The translations under genes were made by a program, and so were the position numbers. Under the pieces are notes generated by a model. The model had not been told where the DNA came from, ran no database searches, and worked only from the letters and a program-made list of their open reading frames with translations. Shown in pieces: positions 1 to 10,093 of a stretch of 64,000 nucleotides of DNA. The stretch is from contig OX387610.1 in NCBI GenBank assembly GCA_947568835.1, positions 14,365,001 to 14,429,000 on the forward strand, written 5' to 3'. This DNA comes from Protonemura montana (lineage: Eukaryota > Arthropoda > Insecta > Plecoptera > Nemouridae). How positions within the stretch are numbered: the first letter of the stretch is position 1; the number at the start of each line of letters is the position of its first letter.

Positions 1-61
1 GACATTGACCATTTGCTACCTGTACCACTGTAAGGTCCAGTTTTACCAAAATCTCGCCTCC

Positions 62-255
62 TAGTTGAAGTGTTTGTTGAAACTGTTGCCATGGCGACTT
101 CCAATCACATGCAGTGAAATTCAGATGTTTGTGTGAGCTAGAGATCCAACTTATAGTTGAACATTTTGTTGAAACTGTTGCCATGACGACTTCCAATCAC
201 ATGCAGTGGAATTCAGATGTTTCTGTGAGCTAGAGATCCAACTTATAGTTGAAAA
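62..255 (-). repeat. Two partial units of the 92-bp repeat (MITE family member, cut by window edge)
   Basis: Two direct copies of a block reading (minus strand) from the ATCTCTAGCTCACAGAAACA motif through CATGTGATTGGAAGTCGTC. The same unit is tandemly repeated in the opposite direction inside the MITE at 30298-30797. The outer part of this copy lies off the window. Confidence 0.7.
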
Positions 256-634
256 TTTTGGTAAAATCCTACCTAAGTGCATCACAAAAGTTCTCTTTCC
301 CGAGTGACCTGTTTGGCGATATTCCTTTTGTGCGTCTATGCAATTGGTGTTAATTATCTTAGTGACTTTTTGAAGCTTTTTTAAGAGTAGGTAATTTATA
401 GGTATACCATCTGGCAATTGTCTTCTTCAAATATTTTTATCATGAATTTTTGAAACTTAACTATTGGTAAGCACCGATTTACTTACATCGTGTAAGTTTT
501 CACTTACCAGGTATTCCAGCCTGCGTTAATGTTGCTATGCAAAGCCTTGAGGGATTTTAAGATTTTACGATTTTTCGCCTACGTGGTAAAGTAATTCAGA
601 CCTCTTCCGATAGATGGCGGCATTTGCCATTTAG

Positions 635-832
635 TCATGTCGCACTTTCACTCCTGGTCTTCGACAAAGAAGAAGATCCTGGTCGTTGAGCCGTGAATTG
701 AATAATGCTAAACAGTCACTCGTGAGTGATATTGCCTCTCACTCACAAGCTTCATATAAATTCGCTCGTCGCAATGCTAACTTGCTCCTACAGAAGAGGT
801 CTAAACTTTCCGAAGAGAATTCTTTTGCATAG
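635..832 (+). CDS. Possible terminal exon of an unrecognised plus-strand gene
   Basis: An open stretch of 65 codons follows a TTTAG acceptor at 630-634 and ends in TAG at 830-832. It lacks an ATG, so it would have to be an internal or last exon. The translation is Ser/Arg/Leu-rich and looks helical in the second half. About 370 nt further on is a good polyadenylation signal (1202-1207), which would make 833-1225 the 3' UTR. Inside the stretch, GTGAGT (722) and CTCCTACAG (785-793) would delimit a 72-nt intron that is itself in frame, so the frame is open either way. I recognise no family. An open frame of this length can arise by chance in 64 kb. Confidence 0.25.
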   Translation, partial: SCRTFTPGLRQRRRSWSLSRELNNAKQSLVSDIASHSQASYKFARRNANLLLQKRSKLSEENSFA

Positions 833-1201
833 CCATTGGTGTAGTGAGTTCTTTTTTTACCTGGTTTCTCTGTGAGCAATATGTTTCATATTGATATGTT
901 ATTATTTAAGCGTTAAAGTTCAGACAGGCCAAATGTCATTTAGTGGTTACCAAATTCCTGGTCATGTGATCGGGGAGTGGAAAGAAGGAACGCAACGTAA
1001 CGAAGCTTAGAAAGCTGGTTGCGAGAGCGGGAGAAAGTTCTGCCGTCGTCCACGTTTCCGCTATGTCGTTCCTCGACCCGGCAAAAACTTCACTCAAAGT
1101 TGAAGCTGCTGGTTCAGTACCAAAAACTTGTGCCCTTAATACTATGTTAGTGTGTGTGTGTGTAACGTGTGTGTGTGCTTATGTATATTTTTTGTTTTTC
1201 T

Positions 1202-1225
1202 AATAAAGTTTCAGATTTCGATATG
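1202..1225 (+). terminator. Candidate polyadenylation site, plus strand
   Basis: AATAAA at 1202-1207 is followed about 20 nt later by a GT-rich stretch (GTAGGGGGTGGTGG), the usual order of hexamer and downstream element. A (GT)n run at 1149-1163 lies just before it. It fits a plus-strand transcript ending here, but no exon is proven. Confidence 0.35.
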
Positions 1226-2029
1226 TAGGGGGTGGTGGAAAAGGGGATTCTTGCTACTATGTTACCCGGATTGCTGTGTTGTTATTATTTTTTTTTTTTT
1301 TGATAAGATAGAATTATAATTCATCCATTGACTTTTAGATGAAAAAGTATATCCAAGCTAATTTGTCATTTTTATCAAGTCAGGGATTGCTTGGTTTGTA
1401 AAAGTTTTCCTAAGCAGTTAACAAAAATTTAAAATGGTTTAATTCTAGGTTGTGGTAAATCTAGTTTCCTTGGGACCCAGTTTATATTTTTTTGTTTTGT
1501 TTTTAGTATTACCAATCCGAGCTAACGTTGCGTTGCATGTTAAGTTACCGCCAACATCGTACGGCCTTGTCATTATGCATTATCCTATGTTCCTAAAAAC
1601 ATCACCAGTAATTTTAGTTGCCCACAGAATTTCTCAGCAGTTTTAAGCAAAGATCCAGTCTTTGCTTGCTTGCCCATAGCTTGTGTATCTTGTCAAATTT
1701 GGGCCTGTACCATTATTATTGTAGAAGTGTTTAAGTTACCAATCAAATGAGTTTCCACAGAAACTGTGAAAATGTCATTGCACATAAAGAAATTATTAAA
1801 AAAACTTCATGTCTCGTTTTTTTTCATATCCATTAGGTCGGAGAGTTTTGCTCTTGCGCCGTAGTTGGGCCGAAATGGAAGGGGAGCAAAGTACATCCCA
1901 AATTATTCGAAAATAAAGCTGGCTCAACCCTTCATTTTCACGCAAATAAATGAAAATGAAATTTCTAAATGTAAGCCTTTTTAATCCAGGGCTGGGCCAA
2001 AAATTAGGACAACGATGGATTGAATGCAC

Positions 2030-2628
2030 ATCCCCGTTGTTGTCTCTGGTTAATTTTAAGAGAGTTATTCTAGTTTCAATGTTTAAAATCAAAATATGGG
2101 CTAAAGTATGAGGCTTACGCAAAATCTAAATAGCCCATCGTGTTCGGGGGTGCAAACTACCCCTTAGACCACAGTATGGGCGAATCTTCAAAAATCAAGA
2201 AAAAACGTAAGGGGTTAGTCCAGTGATTTTTTCAATATTTTTTCAGTGTAAAATCAAGTGATGGATTTTGACCCGTGAGGGGTGTCAACAGGGGTAGAAT
2301 TTCAAGGGGAGTTGAATGCACCCCTCTGTTTTTGCCTCAGATAAATATTAAGGGAATTATTCTAGTTTTAATGTTTAAAATCAAGATATCGGCTAAAGTA
2401 TGATGTTTACGCAAAATCTAAATAGCCCATCGTGTTCGGGGGTGCAAACTACCCCTTAGACCACAGTATGGGCGAATCTTCAAAAATCAAGAAAAAACGT
2501 AAGGGGTTAGTCCAGTGATTTTTTCAATCTTTTTTCAGTGTAAAATCAAGTGATGAATTTTGACCCGCAAGGGGTGTCAACAGGGGTAGAATTTCAAGGG
2601 GAGTTGAATGTACCCCTCTGTTTGAACC
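2030..2628. repeat. 292-bp tandem duplication, about two units
   Basis: The segment with TTACGCAAAATCTAAATAGC recurs at 2115 and 2407, and the flanking text (TTCGGGGGTGCAAACTACCC, CAACAGGGGTAGAATTTCAA) is nearly identical in both. A third, diverged partial unit begins before 2100. No coding potential is seen in either unit. Confidence 0.85.
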
Positions 2629-2829
2629 TGCGATGGAAACTTACCTTGTTTTTCTTGATTTTCTTTTGAGAATTCCCCGAGTTCATTGACTCCCAACGCC
2701 TGGGCTATAGACGTGATGTCAGCGCACACGTGTACGATGGGTGGCCTACCCATCAGGATTCACTGCTACATGGGATTTATTTATATCTTGTTTTATTTAC
2801 TTCCTGCAAAAGATACAAGAAAATGAAAC

Positions 2830-3790
2830 GGAGAAGAAACGGGGCCGGGTTCGTATCCCGCTTGGTACACTATATTGAACTAAGAAACAATCACCTACAA
2901 AGATTGTTAAGAGTATTGTCTTGCAACTCTCGCCATCCTCCATAGCGTCCGTTTGGCGGCGAGTGAAGATCGCTCTCGTGCCCAGCGCCAGGATGCAGAG
3001 GGTCGCTGGTTCGAATCAGGTAAGTCACGTGTCTGTATTAAACTGCTGGATATGTTTCAATCTTTACAGAGAAAACTTTCATCTCCTCTCCGTGTTGTGC
3101 TGAGATCTCCACCAGCTGATATCCAAGTACATGTTATTTCCTACTAACAATAGATGGTCTCGATGGCAGATTGAGTAGGTCGCTTCTCTGAATGGTTACT
3201 ACAAGGCTGCCTGAGTTCGATTCCCGCCAGTTCCACTTTTTATTCTTCATCAATTGGCGACTAACATTATTGTTTTCATTACACTGTAGTCGCAGTTCAT
3301 GTAACTAGTATTTCCCTACAGATACCATCAAGTCACGGTGGCTGATTGGAAAAGTCGCCTTTGACGAGACCGGGTTCGAATCCCGTCCACCCCGCTTTTT
3401 GTTCTTCAGAAAGAAGCAACAGTAATTTGTTCTGAGTGAAAGATTGCATCAAGTGTTTGATAACAAATCGATCACATGGTATGGGTCCTCACAGCACAGT
3501 GGGATGGTGGGGAGTTTCAATGCCTGGGGTCCGCAGTTCGCTTCCCGGCGCCTCCAAATTTTGTCTATCAAAGTCCTCCACCTGGAACATGGTTCAAGTG
3601 AAGGCATGGGGAGAAAAGATTCAAATTATAATTTTTAAATTTTTTTTTTCTAATTCCAAAAACAAAGGCATATATACAACTTCCACCACTCAATTGTTAT
3701 CAGAGCAACGTGGCTCAATGGTAACGAGCTAGCTTCAAAGCTGGGACAGGAATCCTATTCGTGGGTTCGAATCCGGACAAAGCTACGTTT
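2830..3790 (+). repeat. Row of six tRNA-like B-box units
   Basis: B-box-like sequences GGTTCGNNTCC (or close variants) occur near 2849, 3007, 3212, 3373, 3536 and 3763, spaced about 160-230 bp. Several have an A-box-like TGGCTGATTGG or TGGCTCAATGG 40-55 nt upstream, and some have a T-run just after. None folds into a convincing complete tRNA by eye because acceptor arms do not pair, so these look like tRNA-derived elements or relics rather than working tRNA genes. Confidence 0.55.
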
Positions 3791-3802
3791 TGGAGACGGC
3801 TA

Positions 3803-3807
<5 letters not shown>

Positions 3808-3852
<45 letters not shown>
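3808..3852. repeat. 45-nt T homopolymer
   Basis: An unbroken run of T directly follows the last tRNA-like unit. It could be the reverse of a poly(A) retroposon tail or an expanded pol III terminator. Its exact length may be an assembly estimate. Confidence 0.8.
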
Positions 3853-3854
<2 letters not shown>

Positions 3855-3984
3855 GGACAGGGTAAGGGGTAAGTGTTTTTCGGAATGCAAATAACTGTTT
3901 AAACATTTTTTTTAATTGTTAGTTGTGGAAATACATTTTATTATCACAGGCAGCAACAAAGATACATTTGAAAAAAAAAAATTT

Positions 3985-4225
3985 TCAACAAAGTTTTTTG
4001 AATGCTAAGTGAAGAACAAATCATTTTCCTAGGGTTCTGCAACTTGTACCTGTTACTTTATCAAGGGTAAAAGCAGTCCTGACATTTCTCCGATAACAAA
4101 AAGAACCACGAAAATATAAACAATTACTGCTGGTAAACGTTGGGAAAATGAGTTGTTCTTTGCTTAGCATTCAAAAACAAGTAGAAAAGAGTTTTCTTAA
4201 AACCGGTGCGAAAGTTTTTATCCGA
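3985..4225. mobile_element. Palindromic copy of the CATGAGTCTAAAAACC element family
   Basis: The left part is the reverse complement of the right part: AACTTGTACCTGTTACTTTATC at left, and GAGTTGTTCTTTGCTTAGCA with CATTCAAAAACAAGTAG at right. Related copies lie at 11205, 13478, 53315, 59237 and 61567. The copy is degraded, and its 3' signature is not intact. Confidence 0.55.
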
Positions 4226-4764
4226 ATCCAAGCCACGATCCAACAAAAACAACCATCTCAAGTTCAAAGCAGAACACAAAACAGATTCCAGACCGTCCTG
4301 GAAACTATTGGGTGGCTTCGTCAAATAAACAAAATCAAAATAAGTTTTACATTCCAGTTGACCGGTGCTTTTGATTGGAGGAAGCTAAAAAACAGCTGAC
4401 AGTTTCCCAAGATCTCTGTCCCAGTGACATTTTGATTCTTATCCTGCGGTTGTTTGATTCCTAACAACAATTATATTGTCGCATATAACTCTGCATGTTT
4501 TTTCTGATGCCGAGAATCAATCACTGTGATGAAATAAAAACCTTGCTTTTCTCCCCGAGGGACGGAAAGTGGACAAAGCTGCTGGTCTTGCGTTGCCGTA
4601 GATCGATGTTTCCCGAGTCAAGTTCTCCTTCCGTTGGGTGTAGCGGGTCGACTTTCACGGCCAAGAGGGGAGGGAATGCCAACCTGCCAAACAAGGGAAA
4701 TATTTAGACATGTCAGGATAGCCAACTGTGCCAGACTGGTAAGCTAGCAGGTGGCAATACTGGT

Positions 4765-4880
4765 TGTTTGATTATTGGGATTCAACATAGCACTTTTTTG
4801 ACAACAATCCATGGGGCACTGGTCTAATGGCGTCGATGAATGAGTGGGTGATGATGAACCTAATCCAGTCTAGAAGGGAA
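4765..4880 (-). mobile_element. 3' tail of the 5S-derived element, fused to the gene at 4.8-6.7 kb
   Basis: The minus strand reads CTTCTAGACTGGATTAGGTTC, CACTCATTC, GACGCCATTAGACCAGTGCC, matching the 3' end of the complete element at 23331-24277. There is no 5S head. The coding frame of the neighbouring gene continues through this tail to a stop at 4772-4774. Confidence 0.75.
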
Positions 4881-4977
4881 AATATAACAAAGATAGCGAT
4901 GAAAAAATGTGTCGCTTGTCTTATATCTGGATCATTTTTCAAAAATCCATTTGCAAATGTCATGACATGCTCATCGT
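4772..4977 (-). CDS. Unrecognised gene, exon 6 (terminal)
   Basis: The acceptor TTTTAACCAG ends at 4978. The first two bases (AC) complete the codon opened by the last base of exon 5. The frame then runs 68 codons to TAA at 4772-4774. Translation begins DEHVMTFANGFLKND and passes a hydrophobic stretch (FFIAIFVIFSLL) that could be a membrane segment. From about 4880 downward the reading frame lies within the tail of a 5S-derived element, so roughly the last 35 residues appear to come from a transposable element. No homologue recognised. Confidence 0.6.
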
Positions 4978-5215
4978 CTGGTTAAAACTGGCTAAAAGCT
5001 GGTTCAAAGATACCTGGAATGCACTCTTATAGGCAGTACAGAAAGATGTGTTTATTAAATTAAGGTCCTACTGTCTTCTGTTTCATTAAAATTTGAAAAT
5101 TCTTTGTCTAGAATTAGCTGTAAAATGTATGCTCAAGAAATCTTCATTTAGCTGAGGTAAAAAATAGTGACAATTGTAAAAATATTGATCTCAAGCATTG
5201 CTCTGAATTGCTCAC

Positions 5216-5314
5216 CTTCAGTAGACATGACAAGCTTTGTCGATGGAAACTTGGAGACAGTTTCTGTTGTTGGTCTATCACAAAGGCAGGTCTCCAGCAG
5301 CCGTTGACAGCTAT
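5216..5314 (-). CDS. Unrecognised gene, exon 5
   Basis: Acceptor TTCTTTCTTCTAG and donor GAAG|GTGAGC bound a 99-nt exon. It takes two bases from the start to finish a codon and leaves one base at the end, matching exons 4 and 6. Translation includes SCQRLLETCLCDRPTTETV: cysteine-bearing and polar, with no domain I can name. Confidence 0.65.
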
Positions 5315-5396
5315 CTAGAAGAAAGAATCCATGACTCAGACATCAACAGCTTCTCATTGGTTTCTCATCAGAGCAATTGTATGAACTTCAACTAAC

Positions 5397-5497
5397 CTTG
5401 TGTTAAGTTGTGTTGAAAGTGAGTCGGTGGTTCTTGAATCTCTAATGCATCCAACAATGTGTTGCTGGGGCTAGAAGCCATCCTTGGGCTGGGTTTG
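5397..5497 (-). CDS. Unrecognised gene, exon 4
   Basis: Acceptor TTTGATTACAG and donor CAAG|GTTAGT bound a 101-nt exon with phases matching both neighbours. Translation includes KPSPRMASSPSNTLLDALE, a Ser/Pro-rich, probably disordered segment. The internal ATG is in frame and could serve an alternative start, but the frame is open upstream of it. Confidence 0.65.
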
Positions 5498-6054
5498 CTG
5501 TAATCAAAGAATCAATTAATACCTAAACCCAAACTGCATTGAGTAAATCCCAGGCCTTACCATCAAACATTAAAAAATAGTTTATTTGGCATACGTGCAG
5601 TAAAATGGACATGAATAAAAGCTAATGGGGAGACTAATGGTAAGACTAATTGGGAAAGGGATTGGAATTTTAGAAAGAAGTTAAGAGTGGAACAAATTTA
5701 AGTGATTGGAAACAGGTGACAGAGAATGCTTATAGTTTTTGGAGTTGTTAAAAGACATATTCTAAGATAAGAAATGCTTCTAGGTTACGAAATTACTGAA
5801 AAAAAAAAACAGTTAAAAATAAACAAATATATGGATTGGAGAAGTGGTTCACAGTCTTGGGTAGATGGGGTTGTGTGAAAAGGTATTGCTATGTTTTAGT
5901 TGACTTGCGGTCCTGAAAAAGCTAAAAATAACCTAAAAAGTTGACATTTCATCGGTGTTGTCGAGATAATACAGAGATTGAAAATAGTTGGAGTTGTTGA
6001 AAATGAATAAAAATACAAAGTTGTAGTAGGTACAGTTAAATATTGAGGACTCAC

Positions 6055-6233
6055 CACAGATAATCAGAGAGAGATTGGGTCTGAGTATTTAGACGGCGAT
6101 TACTAGATGATGTCGTCTCGAGGTGATGTTTGCTTGTTTAACATTTTTGAGTTTTCCCTTATGAACTCATTCTCAGTCTGGATTAGGTTTTCCAAGTCAG
6201 GTTTCACATCAGCTGTTTGACTGGGTTCTGGTG
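6055..6233 (-). CDS. Unrecognised gene, exon 3, with a frame break
   Basis: Acceptor CATTTTTGCAG and donor CTGTG|GTGAGT are both good. Entering in the phase set by exon 2, the frame reads PEPSQTADVKPDLENLIQ and meets TAG at 6103-6105. Leaving in the phase required by exon 4, the frame reads NRRLNTQTQSLSDYL, which is shifted by one. The length of 179 nt is one base more than a whole number of codons between those phases. Either the protein ends here at about 99 residues and the later exons belong to another isoform, or there is a one-base indel between about 6105 and 6140. Confidence 0.6.
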
Positions 6234-6390
6234 CTGCAAAAATGATTGAAACAATATTTGTATTGGGTTCAGTGCCTATAAAACAACAGAGTAACCACCA
6301 ACCACAGTATAGAAGAACACTGCTGGAAAAAAAAGTATTGTAAACAATATTTATACATATTGTTTAAATTGGGCAGAATATGAACAGTAC

Positions 6391-6467
6391 ATCCAGATGA
6401 AGCTGCAATCTGAAGCTTGTTAGCCAGCAACAATGTCCTCCATTCAACCATAGATTCAACATAAAGT
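6391..6467 (-). CDS. Unrecognised gene, exon 2
   Basis: Acceptor TTTTTCCTTAAAG is followed by 77 nt that complete an Arg codon from exon 1 and then read LYVESMVEWRTLLLANKLQ. The likely donor is GGAT|GTACTG, weaker than the others. It leaves one base, exactly what exon 3 needs. A second acceptor-like site (TTTTTTTTCCAG near 6332) lies in the next intron but gives no frame that continues well. Confidence 0.6.
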
Positions 6468-6545
6468 CTTTAAGGAAAAAGTTGAAAACTTCAGCAGATA
6501 GAAATTATAGATAGAATAGTCAGGAATAGCGTCATAAAGATTCAC

Positions 6546-6702
6546 CTGTAGAGGGTTGGAGTTCCATAGTCTAGCGACTGAATTGCAATTGCAAGTATCT
6601 GAAACTGGTTGCCAGTTACATAAATGACTTGCTCCATCACCGAGTTCACGTCTCTTAGCAGCAATCTAGTTAGCTCGCGCTTCAATCGACATCAGCGGTA
6701 TC
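6546..6702 (-). CDS. Unrecognised gene, exon 1 with start codon
   Basis: Acceptor TTTGTTTCTAG (6703-6713) begins an exon that ends at the donor CTACAG|GTGAATC. An in-frame TGA lies early in it, so the first usable start is the ATG at 6635-6637 (context GGTGATGG), giving 6546-6637 as coding and 6638-6702 as 5' UTR. Translation starts MEQVIYVTGNQFQILAIAI. A small upstream noncoding exon at 7163-7181 (TTTATTAG acceptor, CCAG|GTAAGA donor) is possible. The function is unknown. The gene lies 2.7 kb beyond the iRhom stop on the same strand. Confidence 0.6.
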
Positions 6703-7181
6703 CTAGAAACAAAACAAACCCTCCATTAAAACATGAAAAGCTACGCGACGGTTGGTGAAGAGAAATTAAGTGTTCAATTTTATGATCCAGTACCTGTGCT
6801 CCGATGGTTTAACGCCATCGCAGCAGAGGTCTCGATTCTTAAAGAATGCTATAGGACAACCTCGCCTGGCAAGGATTTATTTCTACACGTAAAAGGGCAA
6901 TATAGGCCATGAGCTAGCCATGACCCATCAGGCACAGGCACAACAGAGGCATAACCTAGCCATAACCCTACAAGATTGAATAACGAGAATATCAGGAGAC
7001 TTACCGAAACAAGAACAAAATTATCAATCTCAGAGGCTGAGTAAACTTGCAGAGCCAGTCTAGGAATACTCTCAATGACAAAGTACCGTAATTTAGAAGA
7101 ATATTGGGCTTATTTAAAACCAGAAAACGTGGTCAAAATCCTGGTGTGATTTAAGCTCTTACCTGGCAGCAGGGCTTCCAA

Positions 7182-9364
7182 CTAATAAACAAAAAAAAAC
7201 ATATCAAATTCACGCGGATAATTTTGCGGTAAAGTTCGAAAATATAATAACTGTTTTCGTAAATGTACATGTGTACATTATTTGTAGCGTCCTTCTTCAG
7301 TTAGGTAACAAGATTTTAAGACTGTTTCCCATTGGAATTAAAAAAAAGGGTTGAAAAATGCATTAATGGAGAAACTTGGAGGTAATATACCAAAAAATAT
7401 CCATTTTTTGGTATACTTTGTTCAATATTTTCATCTGGCACGACAGAATCCATAAACTAATTTTGAACTAGAATTTAAAAACTGGTTGCAATTCCAGATA
7501 TCAACAACCTGCTGTGTCGCCGCCGTATCCGTGCACCGCTAGACTAAACCGAATTATTTGGCTGGCAATATCATGTCGAAATTTTATTTCTTTCTTCCAA
7601 ACAAAAATGGTCTATCGATTTTCAACCGATATAATATTTAAATGTTTACAATATATGTGAAGGTTAACAACCATGACTGCACTTCGTTTATGTTCGAGTG
7701 AATGGCTAACGGACAGTTATCAATATTGTGCGACAAATCAGTACCAAATTGTCGCGGTTAAGCCTCAACTGGTATCCAGTCGACGCTTATAAGGTATCAT
7801 TACATTTATCACATGCCCTGCACAAGCAGAGCATTTCCATGGTGGATGAAAAACATAATATCAATATCACAAACTGTACATGATGAATTATAGTTACACA
7901 TTTCTAATATAATATAGATCGTACGTTATCATAATATTATATTACTTAATATAGACACTTGTGTGTGTGTGTGTTTTTTGTTAAAGTTCGTGGTAGTTCA
8001 GTTTTGGAAACGGTGAAAGTGTTATTTTATATAATATATGCTTTTTCTTTGCTTGTTTTTAAATACATATTTAGCAAAACTTCCACGTTTTTTTTTCCAC
8101 TAGAAGTTGACACTACCATTTTTTGGTGAGACAAAAATTTGTTATTATTGAAAAAAGATAATATGAAGCAAATAAAATACATTCTCTAAACAATGAAACA
8201 TATTTTTCCCAGTCAATATTGCCACCCGCTTTATTGTAAAAAAACTGTTCTTCAAAATCATTGTTTGCTACTCGCAAGTCACTGCTGCCCCGAAGCACAC
8301 TTGTACACAGCTGTTTATTTTTTCGAAACGTCATCGCGTTGGCGGGAAATATTTAAATGCAAGATTGGGCGGGAAACGAAAGAAAAAACACATGTTCTGA
8401 GATCGTCCGCGTCTGACACACGCATTCGTCGTCGTTTCGCCGCATATCGGTGATTGTTCCACAAAGCTTGTATCTTATTATTCTATGAGTAAACAGGGCA
8501 TTCATGGAGTTGAGAACAGAAAACGTTAAATAGTTTCAAAGAGAGTGTTAGAGCTGATTGATTATAATGTTCCTTGCTTTATAAGTACTAGGCTGTCTCC
8601 ATTCGAGTGATTTGTTGTGTGTCGAAAAGAAATTCCAATTTTTTTTTTTAGGAGGTTTTTTCACACACATAATAAGTATACGATCTGACACAAATATATT
8701 TTACGGCAATAATCGATTATGTGTTTTAACTGTTTTTCACAGAAATGGGTAGGGAGGAGTTAGAGGTATTTGTAAAATGGGGGAAGGGGTTTCATCCTTC
8801 GAAATGTCTGCAGCATTTATGCCACTCTTTATCCGACCTCTTATGCATACTTTAAATATCTTCACAACGTAACATTGTCGATCTTCCGGTCGCCTTGCTA
8901 GCAGGTTAGGGTTTCAAACAATACAGATAACAGCGGCACTTGTTGACGGTCAAAACTTTGGACACTTCACCGCGCCTTTTTGGACCAAATTGTTGAGAAA
9001 CCGGCAGGAAGAAATGTAAAACTATGGTGTCAATGAAAAAGATTGGGAATGTCAATTGAGTGACAATAAAGATAAAAATCTAATCAATTCAGCCTCAACG
9101 TATCCGTGTAAAAGAGATAAACATACAGTAAAATAAGGCTCTATAAACATTTAAAATTATTGTTAAAAGCTTATGTTATTCTGTTAAAAGGAATCGAAAC
9201 GCCGACAAGGCTTCCTACGAACTAAAGAACGTTTAAAACAAACACCAGTCCAACGTGACGGCAAGCCTCGTGTCCCTGGCACAACCACACCCGGGTTCAA
9301 AACGGCCGACCTCTTCCAAGTGACCGGCCGGCGTAACGGTTGCCGAAAACCGCGGCCACTTTCG
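7182..9364. other. Intergenic or iRhom 3' UTR region
   Basis: AT-rich sequence without coding exons that I can support. The part next to 9364 is presumably iRhom 3' UTR. Reverse-strand AATAAA hexamers occur at 8230-8235 and 8314-8319, but I cannot say which is used. A (GT)n run lies near 7960. Confidence 0.5.
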
Positions 9365-9799
9365 TCATACCACGGGCTCCTCGCGGCGGAAGTTGATGTT
9401 CTGACTCGCGCAAAAGTCCCGCGTCAACGGCAGACACGTGAAATACGCGCAGGCGTCGCAGTCGTAGACGGGGATGACGTAGAAGAGCACGACGAGGGCG
9501 CAGAAGAGGAACAACGCCGACAGGAGACAGACCCAGATCAGCGCTCGCTTCTTGTGTCGGTCGTACGGGCCGAATGAGACGAACGGCATCAGGGCGTAGG
9601 AGAGGAGGAAGCCGAACACGAAGCCGAACAGGTGGGCGTAGTTGTCGACCCACGGTAGCAAGCCGAAGAGGAAGAGCACGAGCGTCACCGCGATCAGTTT
9701 GAACAGCGCGTGTTCAGGACGTTTCAGCATCGGCCAGACGTTCAGGACTTCGACGATCAGGCAGGCGAGCAGGCCGAATTGTGCTCCGGCGGGGCCAAC
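9365..9799 (-). CDS. iRhom: iRhom exon 13 (last): rhomboid core C-terminal half
   Basis: This exon encodes 144 residues plus TAA. It begins, after the acceptor ATCGCCAG, with VGPAG. In active rhomboid proteases this position is GxSG with the catalytic serine. Here Ser is Ala and a Pro precedes it, the hallmark of iRhoms. Next come the transmembrane segments, including ALFKLIAVTLVLFLFGLLPW and AHLFGFVFGFLLS, which keeps the His region. A last hydrophobic segment precedes a short luminal tail with a CDACAYFTCLPLTRDFC cysteine cluster typical of iRhom C-termini. The frame is open upstream of the acceptor, but the family match starts exactly at the splice site. Confidence 0.95.
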   Translation of the reverse strand, partial: VGPAGAQFGLLACLIVEVLNVWPMLKRPEHALFKLIAVTLVLFLFGLLPWVDNYAHLFGFVFGFLLSYALMPFVSFGPYDRHKKRALIWVCLLSALFLFCALVVLFYVIPVYDCDACAYFTCLPLTRDFCASQNINFRREEPVV

Positions 9800-10093
9800 C
9801 TGGCGATGAATTAACAAAACTTGGGTGACGCTATTTGTTTTTTGAAACCTGATCCTCAATACGATTGAGAGCTTTGTATGGCTTTGCCAAACTCGAGGTG
9901 GGAATCCATAACATGAAACAATATTTTCTGATCCTATGTTTTCAGTTGGCATCTACCGCCCCGAGTATGATTGGTATCTACATTTTGTAGGCGCAATTCA
10001 TGACCAATTAAATGACCAATTAAATGACCAATTAACCAAAACAAAGCGGTAGTTCGAGCTGATAATGGACAAAAACTATTTATAAAGTTTTAT

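Noticed and set aside
3715-3906. 63-codon open frame with a poly-lysine run
   Set aside because: It is the translation of the 45-nt T tract on the minus strand.
4148-4399. 83-codon plus-strand open frame
   Set aside because: Its first part is the right half of a palindromic mobile-element copy. No coding evidence.
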